45,582 bases of DNA from the NCBI GenBank assembly GCA_037176905.1, contig JBBBWG010029999.1:1-45582 (forward strand), written 5' to 3'. The notes beneath the pieces are model-generated. The model had not been told where the DNA came from. It saw only the letters and a list, made by a program, of their open reading frames with translations, and ran no database searches. The translations under genes were made by a program, and so were the position numbers. The stretch is from Azolla pinnata. Taxonomy: Eukaryota; Streptophyta; Polypodiopsida; Salviniales; Salviniaceae. Positions 8,899 through 23,700 of the stretch are shown here, piece after piece (positions within the stretch are counted from its first letter, which is position 1; every line of letters begins with the position of its first letter).

Positions 8899-11800
8899 AT
8901 GGCCAGCCTCCTCGAAGGCTTCGTCGCTCAGTTCCTTGCAGACTATCTCAGTAACTACATCAAAGGAATCCAGCCCGAACAGTTCAGGCTCGGGCTATGG
9001 AGTGGTAGGTTCTCCTCGGACCCTAATCAATAGAATCCCAGAAAAAAACAAAATCCAAACCTTGCATGCATCCGAAGACGAGCAGAACGCAACAACATGC
9101 CAAATGCAAGACGTCCGAGAAAAGCAAAAGGCAAAAAAGCCAAGTGCTGAAAGCGAAGCAGGAGAGAAAAGAACGGAGGAAATGAATGAATTTGGGTTGC
9201 TCTTTGTGTTCAAATTTTGTTCTTGTTTATTGTACACACATATGCTTTCCTGTAACCAGGTGTTGCACAGTTTGAGAATGTGGAGTTGCGGCTTGAAGCC
9301 TTTGACTATTTGCAGCTTCCTATTGCGATTAGAGAAGGTATGGGTGATTTGAGGTTTGTTTTTTCAGGTTTATTTATGAGCATGGTATCTTGAACATGTG
9401 GGGGATTTTGAGTAAACCTGCATATTAGCTTAGATTCCATGTTTTTATGTGTGGACCGCAGCATTTATATAGTCAAATTATCTGCTTTTATGTTGGTGAA
9501 AGAAAATAGATATGTTGTAAGTATATCATCTCCACGTAGCATATATATAGTCAAAGTATCTGCTTTCATGTGGGTGAAACCAAATAGATTTTGTTGTAAA
9601 TATATCCTAGGAGTATAGCTTATGAAAGTGGGCAGCTAATCATGGTCATTGGAAAATGCTGGAGTGTGAGGTTTGAAGTTTGAAACGTTGAAAATTTGTC
9701 TGTTGATGCAAAGATTGGGAGCGTAAGGCCTTTTGCCTTATTAAACCTATAAATCTCTAAACTTATGTTCAATGAGGGTTTGTGAAAGGTACGAGAGTGA
9801 TATAGTGATCATTTTCTTGGAAGTTATGTCTCTTTAAGAAGATGAGAATATAATTCTAATTGCTGGATTTGTGCTAGAGGAGGCACCTCAAGTATCGTTT
9901 AAGGTGCTTGTGTTTCCGATCATGGATCTATCAATTTTGTAATGATCCTTGGAGGTGACCCTCGTATTACTTGTGAGTTGTTGTGGGTAATGGCTTCTAC
10001 CAGCTTTTCTATCCTGATGACAAGACACTCTGGATAGAATATACATTGTAGGATTTGAATAGGGGCTACTGTACTCTGAGATATGATAAGATTAATGACA
10101 TAAGAGTAACAGATATGTAAGGCACGAGAATCGAAAAATTAAGGATGTTAAACAAGCTAGTGTTGGACAAGCTCAAACATCAGTTCGAAGAGCTGTGGGA
10201 TATTCAGCCTGGGATGAATCCTGAACATGCAATGCTATTATTTGAAGTGATGTGGGAGTAGCATCAGTAATTATAGAGGTCTCCTCATGTATGGAAACTT
10301 CGTTTTCAGGACTAGAAAGGCTACCCAAGAGGACTTTTTATTATTAGGAACTTTTGGGATACCTTGAATAAATTGAAGTATGGAAAATTATTTGTGGTGT
10401 CTTAAACCAAGTGTAATCACAGTGAATATTAGCATGGAAAACAATTTGTGCTTTCTCAAAGTGAGTATAATTGCATTGGACCATGAGAAGTAAGTGGGTA
10501 GCTTTGGAATAATCACATCATGTCAAAGAAAAACTGGAAAGATCTTATCTCATGTCAAATTGTGCTGTAAGCTTTTGTTAGTTGATGGAGAGAAATCTAA
10601 ATTTATGTTGTGTCGCTAAAAATGTTGAGAATGGTAGGAAGGATTGTACTATACTAATGTTCTTACCTCCTTAGAGATCACTTCTAGAAGAAAAATGAAT
10701 CCAGTAATAGTTTTGCTGATTTCAAAGATGAGACAGTAGAATGATTGGTTTCTTGATGCTACATGTTGCTTGGATTCAAGGAGTGATTGAATCAGATTGA
10801 AGGAGTGATTGAATCATACTTATTGAGTAATTTTGATATCTCAGTGTGAGTGCTCTCTGAATCTAAATGAATCTCTTGGATGAAAGAACCAATATTATCT
10901 CTTGATCAACTTTTGAAACATCAGGTATCGTTGGAAAGCTAAAAATTCAAGTGCCTTGGACGAAACTTGGCCGAGAGCCAATACTTATTGCTCTTCAAGA
11001 TGTATACATATATGCTTGTCCGCGAGAGGAATTTGAGGTATGGATGATTAATTTCTTCTGGGACATTTTGAATATATTTCCTTAACTATTTTTGTTCTTC
11101 CCTTCAGTGGAAAAGTGAAGCCTTAGAAGCTAGGTCCTTGGCAGCAAAGAAAGCAAAGCTTGCAGCTGCAGAATTGTCCAAGCTATCAGCTCGGATATCT
11201 AGCAATGCATCAGGTATTTATGTCAGTGATGTGATAAAGGCATCAAATTTTTAGGTCATTTTTCATTAGACGAGTATTTAGCTACTATTGTAATTTGGTG
11301 TTCAAATATTGTCACTATTTTCTGGCTTTGTGAGTGCTGCTTGGTTCAGAAACTGCATGCCCTTTAAAATAATTTATTCTCTTTGCTGATTTATAGGTAA
11401 TCATTCAAATCAGTCATTTTTCACTTATGTTTCCATGAAGGTAAGCCACATTCTCCATTTTGTGAATGTTTCTAAGTTTGTATAAATGATTTTGGTAGAG
11501 CGATTCGTTACATCATGTGGACGGAATGAATCCATGCAATGTAGGACATCAGCCTTGGTTTCACATTAGTCCTTTTTAGGTGTGAGCCTTTAGCAAGCAT
11601 TCAGAACTAGTTTATCTTTCCTTCAGATAACCAACTCAAGGATGCATTTATGTAATAATCGAATAATAATAATATAAAAAAGATGATTTGTGCATCTTTG
11701 TCCTTCAAAATTTGAATACCTTAATTGATTTATAAATTTGGTGCAGTTGTTCCATTATACTTTATCTTCAGCACTGCACAAATTTAGGAGGAAAGTCAAC

Positions 11801-14731
11801 AAATCTACTATAAAATCTGACATAGTTCAGTTATTGAACACAATTAGCAACTGGCCAACTCATTGGATAAAATATCTTCTTGCTGTAACTGGGTTTTTGC
11901 ATTGTAGGAAATCAAAAGGATATTGTGGAAACAAGTGGCCAGTCACGAGATAAACAACTGTAGAATATTATCGCATATGGGGCTCATGTGCAAAAAACAA
12001 CTGACAAGTTGTTATGATCTTCTAGCTCAGTATTGGTCTGTCGATTAGATAGATAGTTCTTATTCTGTTTTTCATAAATGAATAGTATCTGTGCCAGCTA
12101 TTGACCAACCACTCTGTAGACTGCAACTCTACTGCATTATTACAAACGCCTTTGAATAGCATTGTGTTTCCATATGATTACGTAGGCAACTCTCCGGATT
12201 AGTAAAAATGATTTGATTAGAAAGCCAATGCCTCAATCTACAAAGGTAAACTTGAGTCAGGATTACTCTCTTTGGAACTTGAGACATCACTGGAACGGAA
12301 GAGTCATAGAGAGAAATTGTTGGAAGGATGATGGTACACCCACTATCTCATGAAAAAAAGGAACAACAAAACCTTTCTGCAGCTTCATACATTGTCTCTT
12401 GCTACACAACTCAAATCAGGAGTTACAATAGGAGGGGAAATAATGCTTTATTGTGGTATCTAGAGCAGATCTCCACCCCCCTTGCCAATGATAGATAAAC
12501 TTGCATAATAAGGTCTCCCATTGCTTCAGAGATCTCTCCATCTATTTTGACAATATTTCGAAGGCAGACGTTTCATTACACCTATGTAGAGGATCTTAAT
12601 TGCTCAGGTAATGGAGTTTTGTGGTATAATTAAGTTACCCACTTTAGCCAGTTCTTGAATCCAAGACATTGTATTAACATATGACCTCTTGTTCAGTCTC
12701 GTTAGCCATGTTGGCCTCTCGAAAGACGTTGGCATTTCTTTTTTATCCATTCTATCTACAAATAGAATTACTCACTTACTTCTGTTTTGATTCAACTGAA
12801 CCTAGGCTTTTGTTCATTCAAACTTTTTGTATGAAACAATTATGGTTTAATAATTATGTGTTCAAACATTTCATACAACTTTATGCATGCTAACAAAATA
12901 CTTACCATTTTTGCTTTTGACAGCTCTTAGACAACGTGCAAGTAACTGTTGAAAATGTGCATTTTCGATATACTGATCAAAAGGCTGATCCAGAGGTATG
13001 TGAAAGATTACTCACTTCTACCTGATATGCTTAGATTTCGGGTTTTCCTTGAAAATGACATATTGCAATGACTTCATTATTACTTTGGGAAACTTCACAA
13101 CAGCCTATAGAATAATAGTGAGATACATAATTGTGGCAAGTTAAGTCTGTTGAGGATCATTAATACCCATAACAATCTCAGGAACAAGGTCTACGCTTAC
13201 TCTATGGAAATGCCCTTACCTACTACATCTTCTTGACAAAATAAATTTCAACTGATAATTGATTCTGTATACCAATTGAAAAAATGTGATACTTGTTTTG
13301 ATTCATTGCCATTACTCCCAGAAGTAGTAATTTATCTTATTATCATTTGTCATGTTTTTAATGCTGACTCGATGCTCTGTCCATTGAAGATAATAATTAC
13401 ATTCTCCTGTCTAGATATTTCATGAATCTGGCATTAGCTTGGAGGCATTAATGTTTGTACACAGCTTATTTATAATGGTAAAGGACTTAACAAAGGTGCT
13501 CTGTTATTAATTTTTAGATGAGATTTTCAGTTGGAATCATGTTCACTCATCTTAATATGAACACTGACCATTCACTCTCAGGGTATGTTCCCTTGAATAA
13601 GATCATAAATGATTATTCGTAGTCCTCCATCCAAGTTTTAGCAGTTGTTATTGACGTGATGGTTATCTGAAATTCTGCAGTTTTCCTGCTGGAAAGTCAA
13701 GGTCAATCTTAGTAAACAAACTCGTGGATTGTAGAGGATTTTCAATGTATTGGAACTGTAATGAGAATGACAGTGATGGGTTTCACAAGGATGAGGAAAC
13801 ATGTACTTACTTGGATCCAGAAAAGTGGACAAATCTGATCCATCCTTTTAATGCTACTGTCAGATTAATGGTAATACTTCAATTTGGGTGAATTGCCTCT
13901 CTTGGAAGGTTCAGTAATGGTAGGTGGTTCTATTTATGCAGGTCAATAAAAATGCTCCATTAGATGGGAACACTTCGCAATATTCAGTAGCTTTGGAAAC
14001 AGATAATCTGGTTTGATGCTTTCTGTAAAAACGAAGTTATTTCCACCAGCATGATTTTACTTAAATTCGTTTGTATGTGTTCTTACTCAGAAATTTACAT
14101 TGGAAGATCGCCAGTTGCATGAAATGCTTTTACTCTGGGATGCCCTTTCTATTTGCAAGATGCGGGAAAAGTAAGCGTTATAGAAAAATTAATAGTCCCA
14201 GTTGGGGGTTTTGAAATTATTCTTGTAGATGGAAATAGAAGTACAGCTGGTCAGAAATCGCTATGCCAGTGATAGTTCTTGGTTAACTTAAACTGCCTTG
14301 GCTTTCCTTTAAAGACTTGTCACTTATTCAGCATAAGACTCAATTGTGAAAGAAGACTTAATTTGTCTTTGTATTTAGAAGAAAGAGTGGTAGATGCCCA
14401 CTTGAATTCTGGTTGCTATTCCTAGATATGGACGTCATAGACCTGCAGTTGGTCAACATGGCTATAATAGGAGGGAGGATGGGTGGCAAAAGGTCTGGTG
14501 GTACTATGCAATTGAGTCGGTATTAGTTGATGTGCGTAAGAATTTGCGTCGCAATTCATGGAGCTACCTTGGATGGAGGATGTAAGTTAATTACCGTGTT
14601 TTCATTTCAATTTATGTTTGATCTATTCTTGTTTCAAATATGCACTGAATCTGGAGTGTTTGAGCAGGGATATGAGAAGAAAATACGTTCTTTTGTACAA
14701 AGAGAAACTTGATTTCCTAAGTAGAGGCAAG
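8899..14731 (+). other. VPS13: VPS13 segment 1: chorein N-terminal domain, exons 1-12
   Basis: Exons: 8899-9004, 9260-9337, 10925-11037, 11108-11213, 11397-11440, 12924-12995, 13518-13582, 13681-13870, 13942-14010, 14091-14170, 14426-14581, 14668-14731 (381 codons). They encode the lipid-entry end: FENVELRLEAFDYLQLP, GKLKIQVPWTKLGREP and AKKAKLAAAELSKLSARI, all typical of chorein, then LLDNVQVTVENVHFRYTD. Introns 2 (1587 bp) and 5 (1483 bp) are the largest; neither holds a recognisable gene. Confidence 0.88.
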
Positions 14732-17700
14732 GTTTGTCTTATCTACTTTAGAAAATAACTTTTTTGTGTTATTTTCTTTTCATTTCTGTTTATATATTTA
14801 CTTTTTAACTAAGGTTATTTTTCTTTACCAAGTAACAAACTTTCTTCGTGCATACTAGTTTGTAGTTTACATCGCTGACTTAGCAATGGGAGTCTCACTG
14901 TTGAATGTGCAATTTTAGTGCCTGAGGTCATAAGTGATTAGTAGGTGAACACTTTGGCTATGCCTAAACATCTTGGTCTTACTTTTAACACATCTGTAAT
15001 ACAAGTTTGTGAAGAAAATAGAATAGAATGTACCTTTGTACCTGCTTCAGGAGTGGAGATCCCACCATACCTAGGAACTATGGAGAAAACATGACTGGGC
15101 AATGTTTAGCCAAACTATATGGCTTGACTTAGCTATATAGGAGAGGGTTAGTGCTGGCGTGTTTTAGAAGAATTTACCTCCGAAGTAACAAATGGTGTCT
15201 TTCCAAGTTCTGATCGAGGTTTAAGGAGCCTTGAAGGGAAAAATCGAATCGTTGATCTTTGGATTTCCAGAAGGCGTTCACGCAATATTGGTGCTTGGCT
15301 CATGCAATTGCTAGATACCTTTTGATTTTCAGTAGGCAATGAATTGGGGGGGGATCTATACAATATCTTAATCAAGGATAGTATTCTCCCATAGGTGGTT
15401 GGTGGCCTGCTTGGCTCGAAGCAAGGCTATTTATGTCTCTTCTGGTGTGATTTAATTATATTGAGTGGCTGGGTAGGTGAAGAGAATGTTTTGCTACTCT
15501 ATCATTGATTATTGTTATATGAACTCGTAATGAAGCCAGCTGCAGCTGAAACCCTTACCAAACTAGAGGAACTAGAAAAAGAGCTCGATCTTGATGAGAT
15601 TTTGTCTTTTAGATCCATGGCAGAATGTGATTTGCAAGGACAGGTAAGTTCATGTTAAGAACTTTTGATTCATTATAGAACAACCAATGATTCTCTGATC
15701 AGACTTGTGAATCTAAGGACATCAGTGAATCTGTTCTATGCAAACTACAGAATTTGGAAGCCAAGGTACAAGAGGAAATTTCTGGCAGCCAGCAGGATAC
15801 GAAGTCCAAAGACTTACCGTCTGACGTGAAAGTTGATGATCAGCCATCTACGAAACAACGGAGCTGGTTAAATCTTCTGTCCCTGGGAATGCTTGGTGCA
15901 GCAGGTAGTGTTACTGCAAGTGAGCAGTTTGCTGGGGTTGTGCCAGACGAGATAATACAGGTATGTATTTGTGTTTTTTATTGTTCTAATTTTCTTTGCC
16001 TTGGTTAATGTGTTTCATCGAAATAAATTCTTTAATACTTTTGCTTTACTTTTCTACTTTGTCCTGAATTTTCTTTTCTTTTTACTTCATAGCAGCTTAA
16101 AATAGCATATTGACATTCTTTACCCCTTATGAATGTATCTCAATTTTCTTCTTTACTATGTAGGGTATCTATGAGGCTACCAAATATTTCCCTTCAGGCA
16201 TGAAGGACCAAGGAGATTTACCGAAAAGTTTATATCGTGTTGGTATAACTTGCCATATTATTGGTGCAGTGGTTACACTAAGATGTCGGTGAGTTATAGG
16301 GATTATCACTTAAAGTAAGTGAAGTAATATGTTAATATGTAAACATAAATTCATATTCTAGGGAACACAATGAAGATATTGCATCTTTGGATATGAAAGA
16401 AATTGAGCTGATGGCAAAATTGTGGCAACACTCAGCGAACTATTTTGCTACTGTCAAAGAACTGAGAGTTACCGATCTTTCGGAGAAAGAATCTGCATAT
16501 CCAGTAGTAATGGGAAATGGGGTATGTGCTATCTGTGTTTCTATGTCCTGTAAGACTGGTATTTTCCGTACTGGATCCGGAGATAGAAATTGAAGTCTCA
16601 TTGATTGAAAATCTGCAGGGAATGATCTTACCCTATTTTTCAGGGGTAGAGAAACATCCACGAACTTATGCAGAGGCTGTTTCTGGCATGCAGTCAAAGA
16701 TGAATGCCGCAGATTGTCTTTTAGTTCTTGAGGCTAATGTGCTTTCAGCTGATGAAGACGTCGACCTTGCAGTCAAGGTAAAAATTGCATATTTATGTGG
16801 GTTCATTGGGTATGCATGTGTGGCGTGATTAACTATGAGAAATTAAAATTTGAGCTTACTGATTGTGATGGAAAATGTTTAGAGCTGATCTCAGAGACGT
16901 GCAATGGGCTATAAGAATCTCTAATATGAATCACACAGACTCTGAACCATCCTGTATTCTATAGCTTCTTCCAAAACCAAGTCCGAAAAAGTGTTTTCTA
17001 CCATTATTCTTAACGTCAATTATACTCAAAATATCATGTTATGGAATCTGTATATATAAAGATACATACATAGAAACAAATCTCATCTTCTGATATATTT
17101 TTTTTCTGATGATATCAGATAGCTGTGCAGCCAATTGAGTTCGTGTACAGTTCATCTTTGATGAAAAAAATGAGTGAATTCTTCGATCGCCCGAGTTCTC
17201 TTCAGACTTTTAAAGATCTGGTATTGTCCTTTTGCTTTGGAGGTCATGTTTATTGCTGCCATCGATTCTCATGGATGGAAAGGATTGTTCTGAATCCAAG
17301 GTTGTTTTGAAGTTTCCATCCATCAATAATAGACCCAAGATTCTAAGCCAGAGGCTTCAGTTCCTAACCTAGATTCTTAACTCATCAGAACACTTCTACC
17401 TTAGACAGTTTTTACTATCTAATTATTTTTTTGTCTACATTTAGGATATGTTGTTTGGTTTATGAAACTATTTTGGTTTATAGTAGTATTACTTCAGTTT
17501 TCTGGTGAAGGAATGATGTTCTCTTGTGTCACAGAAAACCCTGTGGTTGTTGATTTTCTATTTTTAAATGCTTTGTAATCCATTTTTTCCATTGGCTATT
17601 TGCCTTTATCTTACTTTCTTTGCTGTTTCTAAGTATGTGCTGGCAACAAAAATATAAAGTGTGGTTTAGAGTTCTTATTGTTCCCAAAAGCTTGTTAAAC

Positions 17701-20700
17701 TGTAAAAGTATGCAGATTTCTTCATCACTAGATCGCCTGCAGAGTCCCTGGATACGGTTACAAAGCAAAGCAGAGTATGTATAAAACGGGTTTCTTTTTA
17801 TAAATACAATATAAAATTTTCTTACACATACACTTGGTGCACTTGATAGGTTGGCCTTAGCTATGGGAAAACGAGTTAGCTTGAAAGTTGATGTTCAGCA
17901 ACCTGTTATAATCTATCCCCAAACCATGCAATCTTTGGATTGTTCCTGCCTGGTAAGCGTAGAAAATTATATGAAACAAGATTGTTCCAGCAAAGTGACG
18001 ATTTCAAGTTTTTTATCATTACATTGGCAGATAGTAGTAATGGATTTGATGCAAATAAGGTCAATAGACCAAGGTGGTGCACCTGTTCAAAGTGAAGCAA
18101 CTGATGAAAATATTCAAAGACCAAATGGATTCGAACAGTTGGGTGTTTTACAACAGCATTCTGATGCTGCCAGTAAGTGGTTTAATGAGACCATTTATCC
18201 CGCAGTTTATAGTCAGTTTGAGTTTCAGCTGCAACATGTTGAGGTGAGATTAGCTACCAACTGCTCATAATGCTAATGGTTTCTTATGTTGACAGAAGTG
18301 TTTTATTGGAATACTGCAAACAGGTGATTTTGCTGTCACATTCCAACTTGATAGATAATAGCTGGAAAGGCCTAAGTGATAAAGATAAGTACTATTTTGC
18401 AAAGCCCTTTGATGGTAGTGGTATACTGGAGATTTGTGCTTTGCCTGATGAACCAGCACTAACACGCTTCAAGGTCTGTGCTATATAAACTGAATGGTTC
18501 AGTGAGGAATTGATTTTGATATGTTTTACCTTTCCTGGCAGATACGGTTTGTCATGCCCACCCTTGATATTACCCTTTCTGAAAGAAAATGGACGCTGTT
18601 AAAATTATTGTTCTCTAGTGATATTGATGGGGTATCATCAAAAAGACTTAATGCGTTGACAGTCAGTGAGGGTCTCAGAGGTGGGGATAACAATGACATT
18701 ATCTTACCATCTCAGAATAGCTCCAAAGCTGCTAAATTGGAACTTGTGCTCATTCCAAAGAGACTCTCTTTCAGTTGGATCGCACCTTTTGATACGAAGG
18801 ATTCAAGAATTTTACATGCAACAGGGGAAAATGCGTCGCTACTGTAAGTAAAGATGTATTGTGCATGATTCGAGTCTATTATGTATACAGTTTTTCGTTT
18901 TGTTTATCTTTGCTCATGCTACATTTATTTGCATTCATATTATCACACTCTTATTGCATTTGCCCGTACATCTGGAAGTGGTTGATAGTTGTGCTTTTTA
19001 TGCATTTGTTGATGTTCATATCTTTATAGATGAATCAATATGATGTATGATTTATTGATATCTTGATGTCTGACTTCAGATTTACACATTCAGAACATCA
19101 ACAAAAACTACAGTTCCTAGTTGATTCAATAAACATGAGTGAAGTATGGCATGGTCAGAATGCTATATTTTCATTGTATTCTGTGAGCCGTTTGATTGTT
19201 TCTGGTTCATTCGAGCCCATAACAGTCTGGGAATGGGATTGGATGACGTCAATTGTTAGCACTGCATTCTGCAGATATGATCAGCCTTCATGTGCAGATG
19301 TTGCTCTGGTAGAGTTCAAGGATACAAGGGTGTTTGGTTCATGGAAGGATGGATCTTTGGATTTATTGAAATGTAAAGCTGCAACAGTTAAGATAAAATT
19401 CACCACGTGTCAGTTGGATGACAACATTTTTAGAATTCTTTATTCATGCAAAGATAATAATTCATGGTTCCGCTATTCTTCTGAAATGCAACATAGCGAT
19501 GAATTACTGGTATGTGAGGCTCTAGATGAGTTATTGGGGTTGGATGTTCATTTCTTCAAAGGGAAAGAAAATAAAGAGATAAATGTGGGGATGCCTTTCT
19601 TGAAGTTGAATCTTCACCTGAGTAGCTGGGGAAGATGTGTCCACATATTCTCTATGTACCTGGTCCAGACTAACAAACGTGCTCAAGAGGATGCAGTGGA
19701 AAGTGTAGCTAATACCATAGAACCTGTAATGGTCCCCCCACAGTCGCAAGATAGTATGAGTTCATTTGCAGAAATTTCTGGAGAAAATGGAATTTCTGTT
19801 GTGGTGAAGTCATCCTTGATTTGCCTACTTATCTGTATCCCTGATTATGTGCAGGCCAATATACACAATACCTCAACAAAGATAAAAAAATCATATTCAT
19901 ATAATGTGCATTCTGAGACAATTAAACATCCTGGGTGTGATTTGACAGAGAAGCATATTTCTTTGAAGACAGTATTCCTGGTGGAAAAAATTTGTTACAG
20001 AGGTTCATTATGTGATATCAATGCATCAATACATAAGTGTGAAGCAAATTTGATAGAGAACATAGATGAAAGCTTCCAGTGCATCCCCCTATTACGTGTT
20101 ACAGATTTGCAATTGTGTGCAGATAGTGGTCCAAAATTAAGTATAGGACAACGCAACCTTGGTGTGGGGGTTACTTTCTCAGTGAAAAAGCTAGATATAT
20201 GGGTTTCATGCTCTGTCATACAATTTCTCCAGTCCTTCAGATTTGAAGGCATGAAGTCAACTGATTCCACTTTTGAATTTGATTCAATTCATGTGAAGGG
20301 CTCACTTGAACAAGGTTCAATTTTGCTTTCTGATGGAAGGGTAGGTATAGATAATTCTATTTGGCAGGTGTTTTAGTCCAGTTTGTTTAAGGATACCAAG
20401 GACATGATGGAATATGTGGCTTTACTTTGCAGTGGAATAACAATGCACCAATTTTTGAGGTCCGAATGAAAGTTCTTAACTCTCAAGTTAATTTGTTTCC
20501 TCATAAGTTGGAGTCCTCTAGTTCCATGCAATTGGAAGTAGACTATCATGAAATGGAAAAGGTTTGTCGTGTAATGGATTCTGTTAACCTTCTCTATCAC
20601 AACTGAACTGATAGTAGTTTTAATCATGCAGGTAGCCTGGGAACCATTCCTGGAACCTTGCATTTTTTCAATAAATACGATGTCAACGTTAAAACTTAGT

Positions 20701-23700
20701 CAAGCACATGAGATGAGTTTCTCATCATCCAATCAGTTGAACATTAATATAACTAAACATCTGTTACAGGTAAGTTTCACTGCAATGTCTTCGGGTTAAA
20801 GGCAGTCTGAAATTTCAATTTTTTCAATGGTTACATTATGCTTTCAATGATGATTTATTTTTTTTCGATAATGAGCAGGCCATTTTTCGTGCAATGGACT
20901 TGTTCTCTCATACTCCACAGAATCTTGGATTGCCCTCAACAAATAACAATTATACTGGATATGCTCCCTACTGGCTACAAAATGACACCGGTGTCTGCAT
21001 GAGATACTGGTTGGGTGGTGCTCTACAGCATGAAGATTATAATGCAGAAGATGATGACTACGGATTGTCTAATGTTGTACAGCCGGGAACCTCAATCCCC
21101 ATATACATTGAAGAGACAATGGAACAGGTCTTTCTCAAAGGTAGAGCCAGCAATTCCTCTGATAGACTTGCTGACAAGAAGTCACAAGGTGGACAACATA
21201 GGCTAATTCACATCCAGATCGAGGGAACTTCAAATGTTTCAGGGGCAATGTCAATGGATTTAGTGGGTGCATATATTTTTTATGTCAATTTTTCTCACTC
21301 CTCAAAGAGCACACTTGACAGAAATATAAGAAAAGGAAATTCTATAGAAGGAAAGTTGAGTGAGAAAGGAGATTTGGATGTGAGAGAATATGCATTTTGC
21401 ACTCCTGTTGTCTTTGAGGTTTCATGTCACCATTTCAGTAAGATTATAAGAATATTCTCAACTGTAAGTGCATTTTTTCTTCTATCCATTATATTTTTGA
21501 GGTTCTTCTTTTCATTGACTGACTACAGTTCTTTGTTCGATGGCATCACACCTTTTCAAACAGGTTAGTCTAGTGAATGCAACGTCAGAGCCCATGGAGG
21601 TTAGATTTGATATTCCATTCGGTGTTCTCCCCAAAGTAAGAATTTCTGGTTGTGATACTCAGTTGTATAGTAAGCTTAGAAAAGCAAGGAATAAATTAAA
21701 ATTTCACCAGTTCCATTTCATGAGGATTACTTTGTACAGGTAATGGAACCCATTCTTCCTGGAAATGTCGTGCCTCTGCCTGTTCATTTGGCAGAGACTG
21801 GACAAATGAGATGGCGTCCCATGGGAAGTAGTCATATTTGGAGTGAACCACAATCCCTATCACACATTTTGACATTACCAAAGCAGGCTTCAATACGCTC
21901 CTTCATCAGCTATCCTGTAAACCCCAAAAATGCAATATTCCGTTGCTGTGTAATGACACAGGAGAACATGGCCACTTCAGTTTCTGAGGCAACTGTTGCA
22001 GATCATCAACACAATTTGCCGACATATTCAACTGACGTACATCACTTGGACACCTCAAATTTGACAAGGAGAAAAAGCACCAACTCATTTTATGTGCATT
22101 CATCTCCTCATATTCTCCGGGATATAGTTTTTCAAGCACCCTTCCTGTTCAAAAATTGTCTTCCATTGCCACTAACCCTCATTCTGGAAAGCAGTGCAGG
22201 GCTTCATCTTGATCTCAGTATTCTGCAGGTACTTCTCTTTGTGCAAATATTTATGAACATGTTCTGAATGCAAGTAATTTCTTTTTAAGTGTACTAATAT
22301 GCAGTTAATAATTCTTTTTTGAAGGGTGACTCAAAATTTGTTCTTGACGTCAATCCTGCACAAGACCTTGTGTTGACACTTAATGTGCCAGGTTTCTTGC
22401 CTACAAAATGGGCTATTAAAACAGCTTATGTGTCACTAGATGATGAAAGGCCAACCGGCCAAAATAATTTATTTTTTGATGAAACACTAGAGCTGCTTCC
22501 AGATTCTCATTCTGGTAACCATTATTCTTATTATTCTTCCATTTTATTTAATGAATTGGAAATATTTCCAGAGTTTTTTGCTGACTAGATATTTACTGGT
22601 AATATGTTTTCAGGGGATATGCTGTATGTAAAAGCTGAAAGTTTCTTTAATTTGCTTTCTGGTGCAAGAGAGTTGACGATATCTGTGCCGTTCTGGTTTT
22701 ATAATTGCACTGGTGTAAGTTTGGCTCTCATTGATGAAGATTTTGAGACGTTGACAAAGAGTGATAAAAATGTCAAGGAGCACTTCGTTGCTTGTCTTTC
22801 AAATTTTGGATCCAGGGATCAAAGTTCCATTGAAGACCATTGTGGACTCCAAACAGTCCTACAGAATAAAACCTCAGAATCAAGTGAAACGTATGTATAT
22901 GATCAATCCCGTGGAACGAGTACTGTAAGCAGTCCTGGTGGCGGTAAAAATATTAACTTTTGTGGATCAGATAATAATCAGTATGGAAAAAATTGGTCAG
23001 AGCCCCAGTGTCTAAAACCTCACATGTACTCACCGTTGAAAACTGAGAATCTGGGGGACAGACGGTTGAAAGCAAGAGTTGCAGTCTCTTGCACACGAAG
23101 GTGTTTCCTGCCAGAGTCGGAAAGTGAGACAAGCTGGTCCCGACCTTTTCCTCTTAACCCACCTGGAGGGGTTACAACAATTGTGATTCCTTCATCAGAG
23201 CCAGAAGGAGGTTTAATTCTGTCAATTGTATCGGCTAACACAATGGGGGCTTCTGCTGGCAAAACAAGAACTATTACTTTCCAACCAAGGTATACTTTTC
23301 TCTGTTTTGAAAATTTTTTGTTACTCAAATAATGATAATCTTTGTTTTATCATGCTTTTAATTCCTACTGTTGATGCTGTTGTTTCATTTTTCTAGGTTT
23401 ATAATGGCAAACATATGCAGTAAAGATCTTTGTTACCGTCAACAAGGGTCTGAAGCAACTTGCAACCTCTTTGTAGGGAGTCAAGCACATCTCCATTGGT
23501 CCAATATGACCAGGTATGATCTGATTGTGTTTTACAAAGTTTATAGTTTCGATCTACACATGCACTAGAATGTTATGCGCTAATTGAAGGCAAAAATCTT
23601 TTGTCTTCTTGCATCAGACCTTTGTTGGTTCATGTTCGATTTGTTGAATATGGCTGGGATTGGTCTGGAGCTTTTGCACCTGACATACTTGGTGATACGC

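Noticed and set aside
18296-18356. Alternative VPS13 exon 22 start giving KCFIGILQTGDFAVTFQLDR
   Set aside because: Attractive-looking, but it hits TAA at once and leaves the conserved downstream block (NSWKGLSDKDKYYFAKPFDG) out of frame; the acceptor at 18323 keeps the frame.
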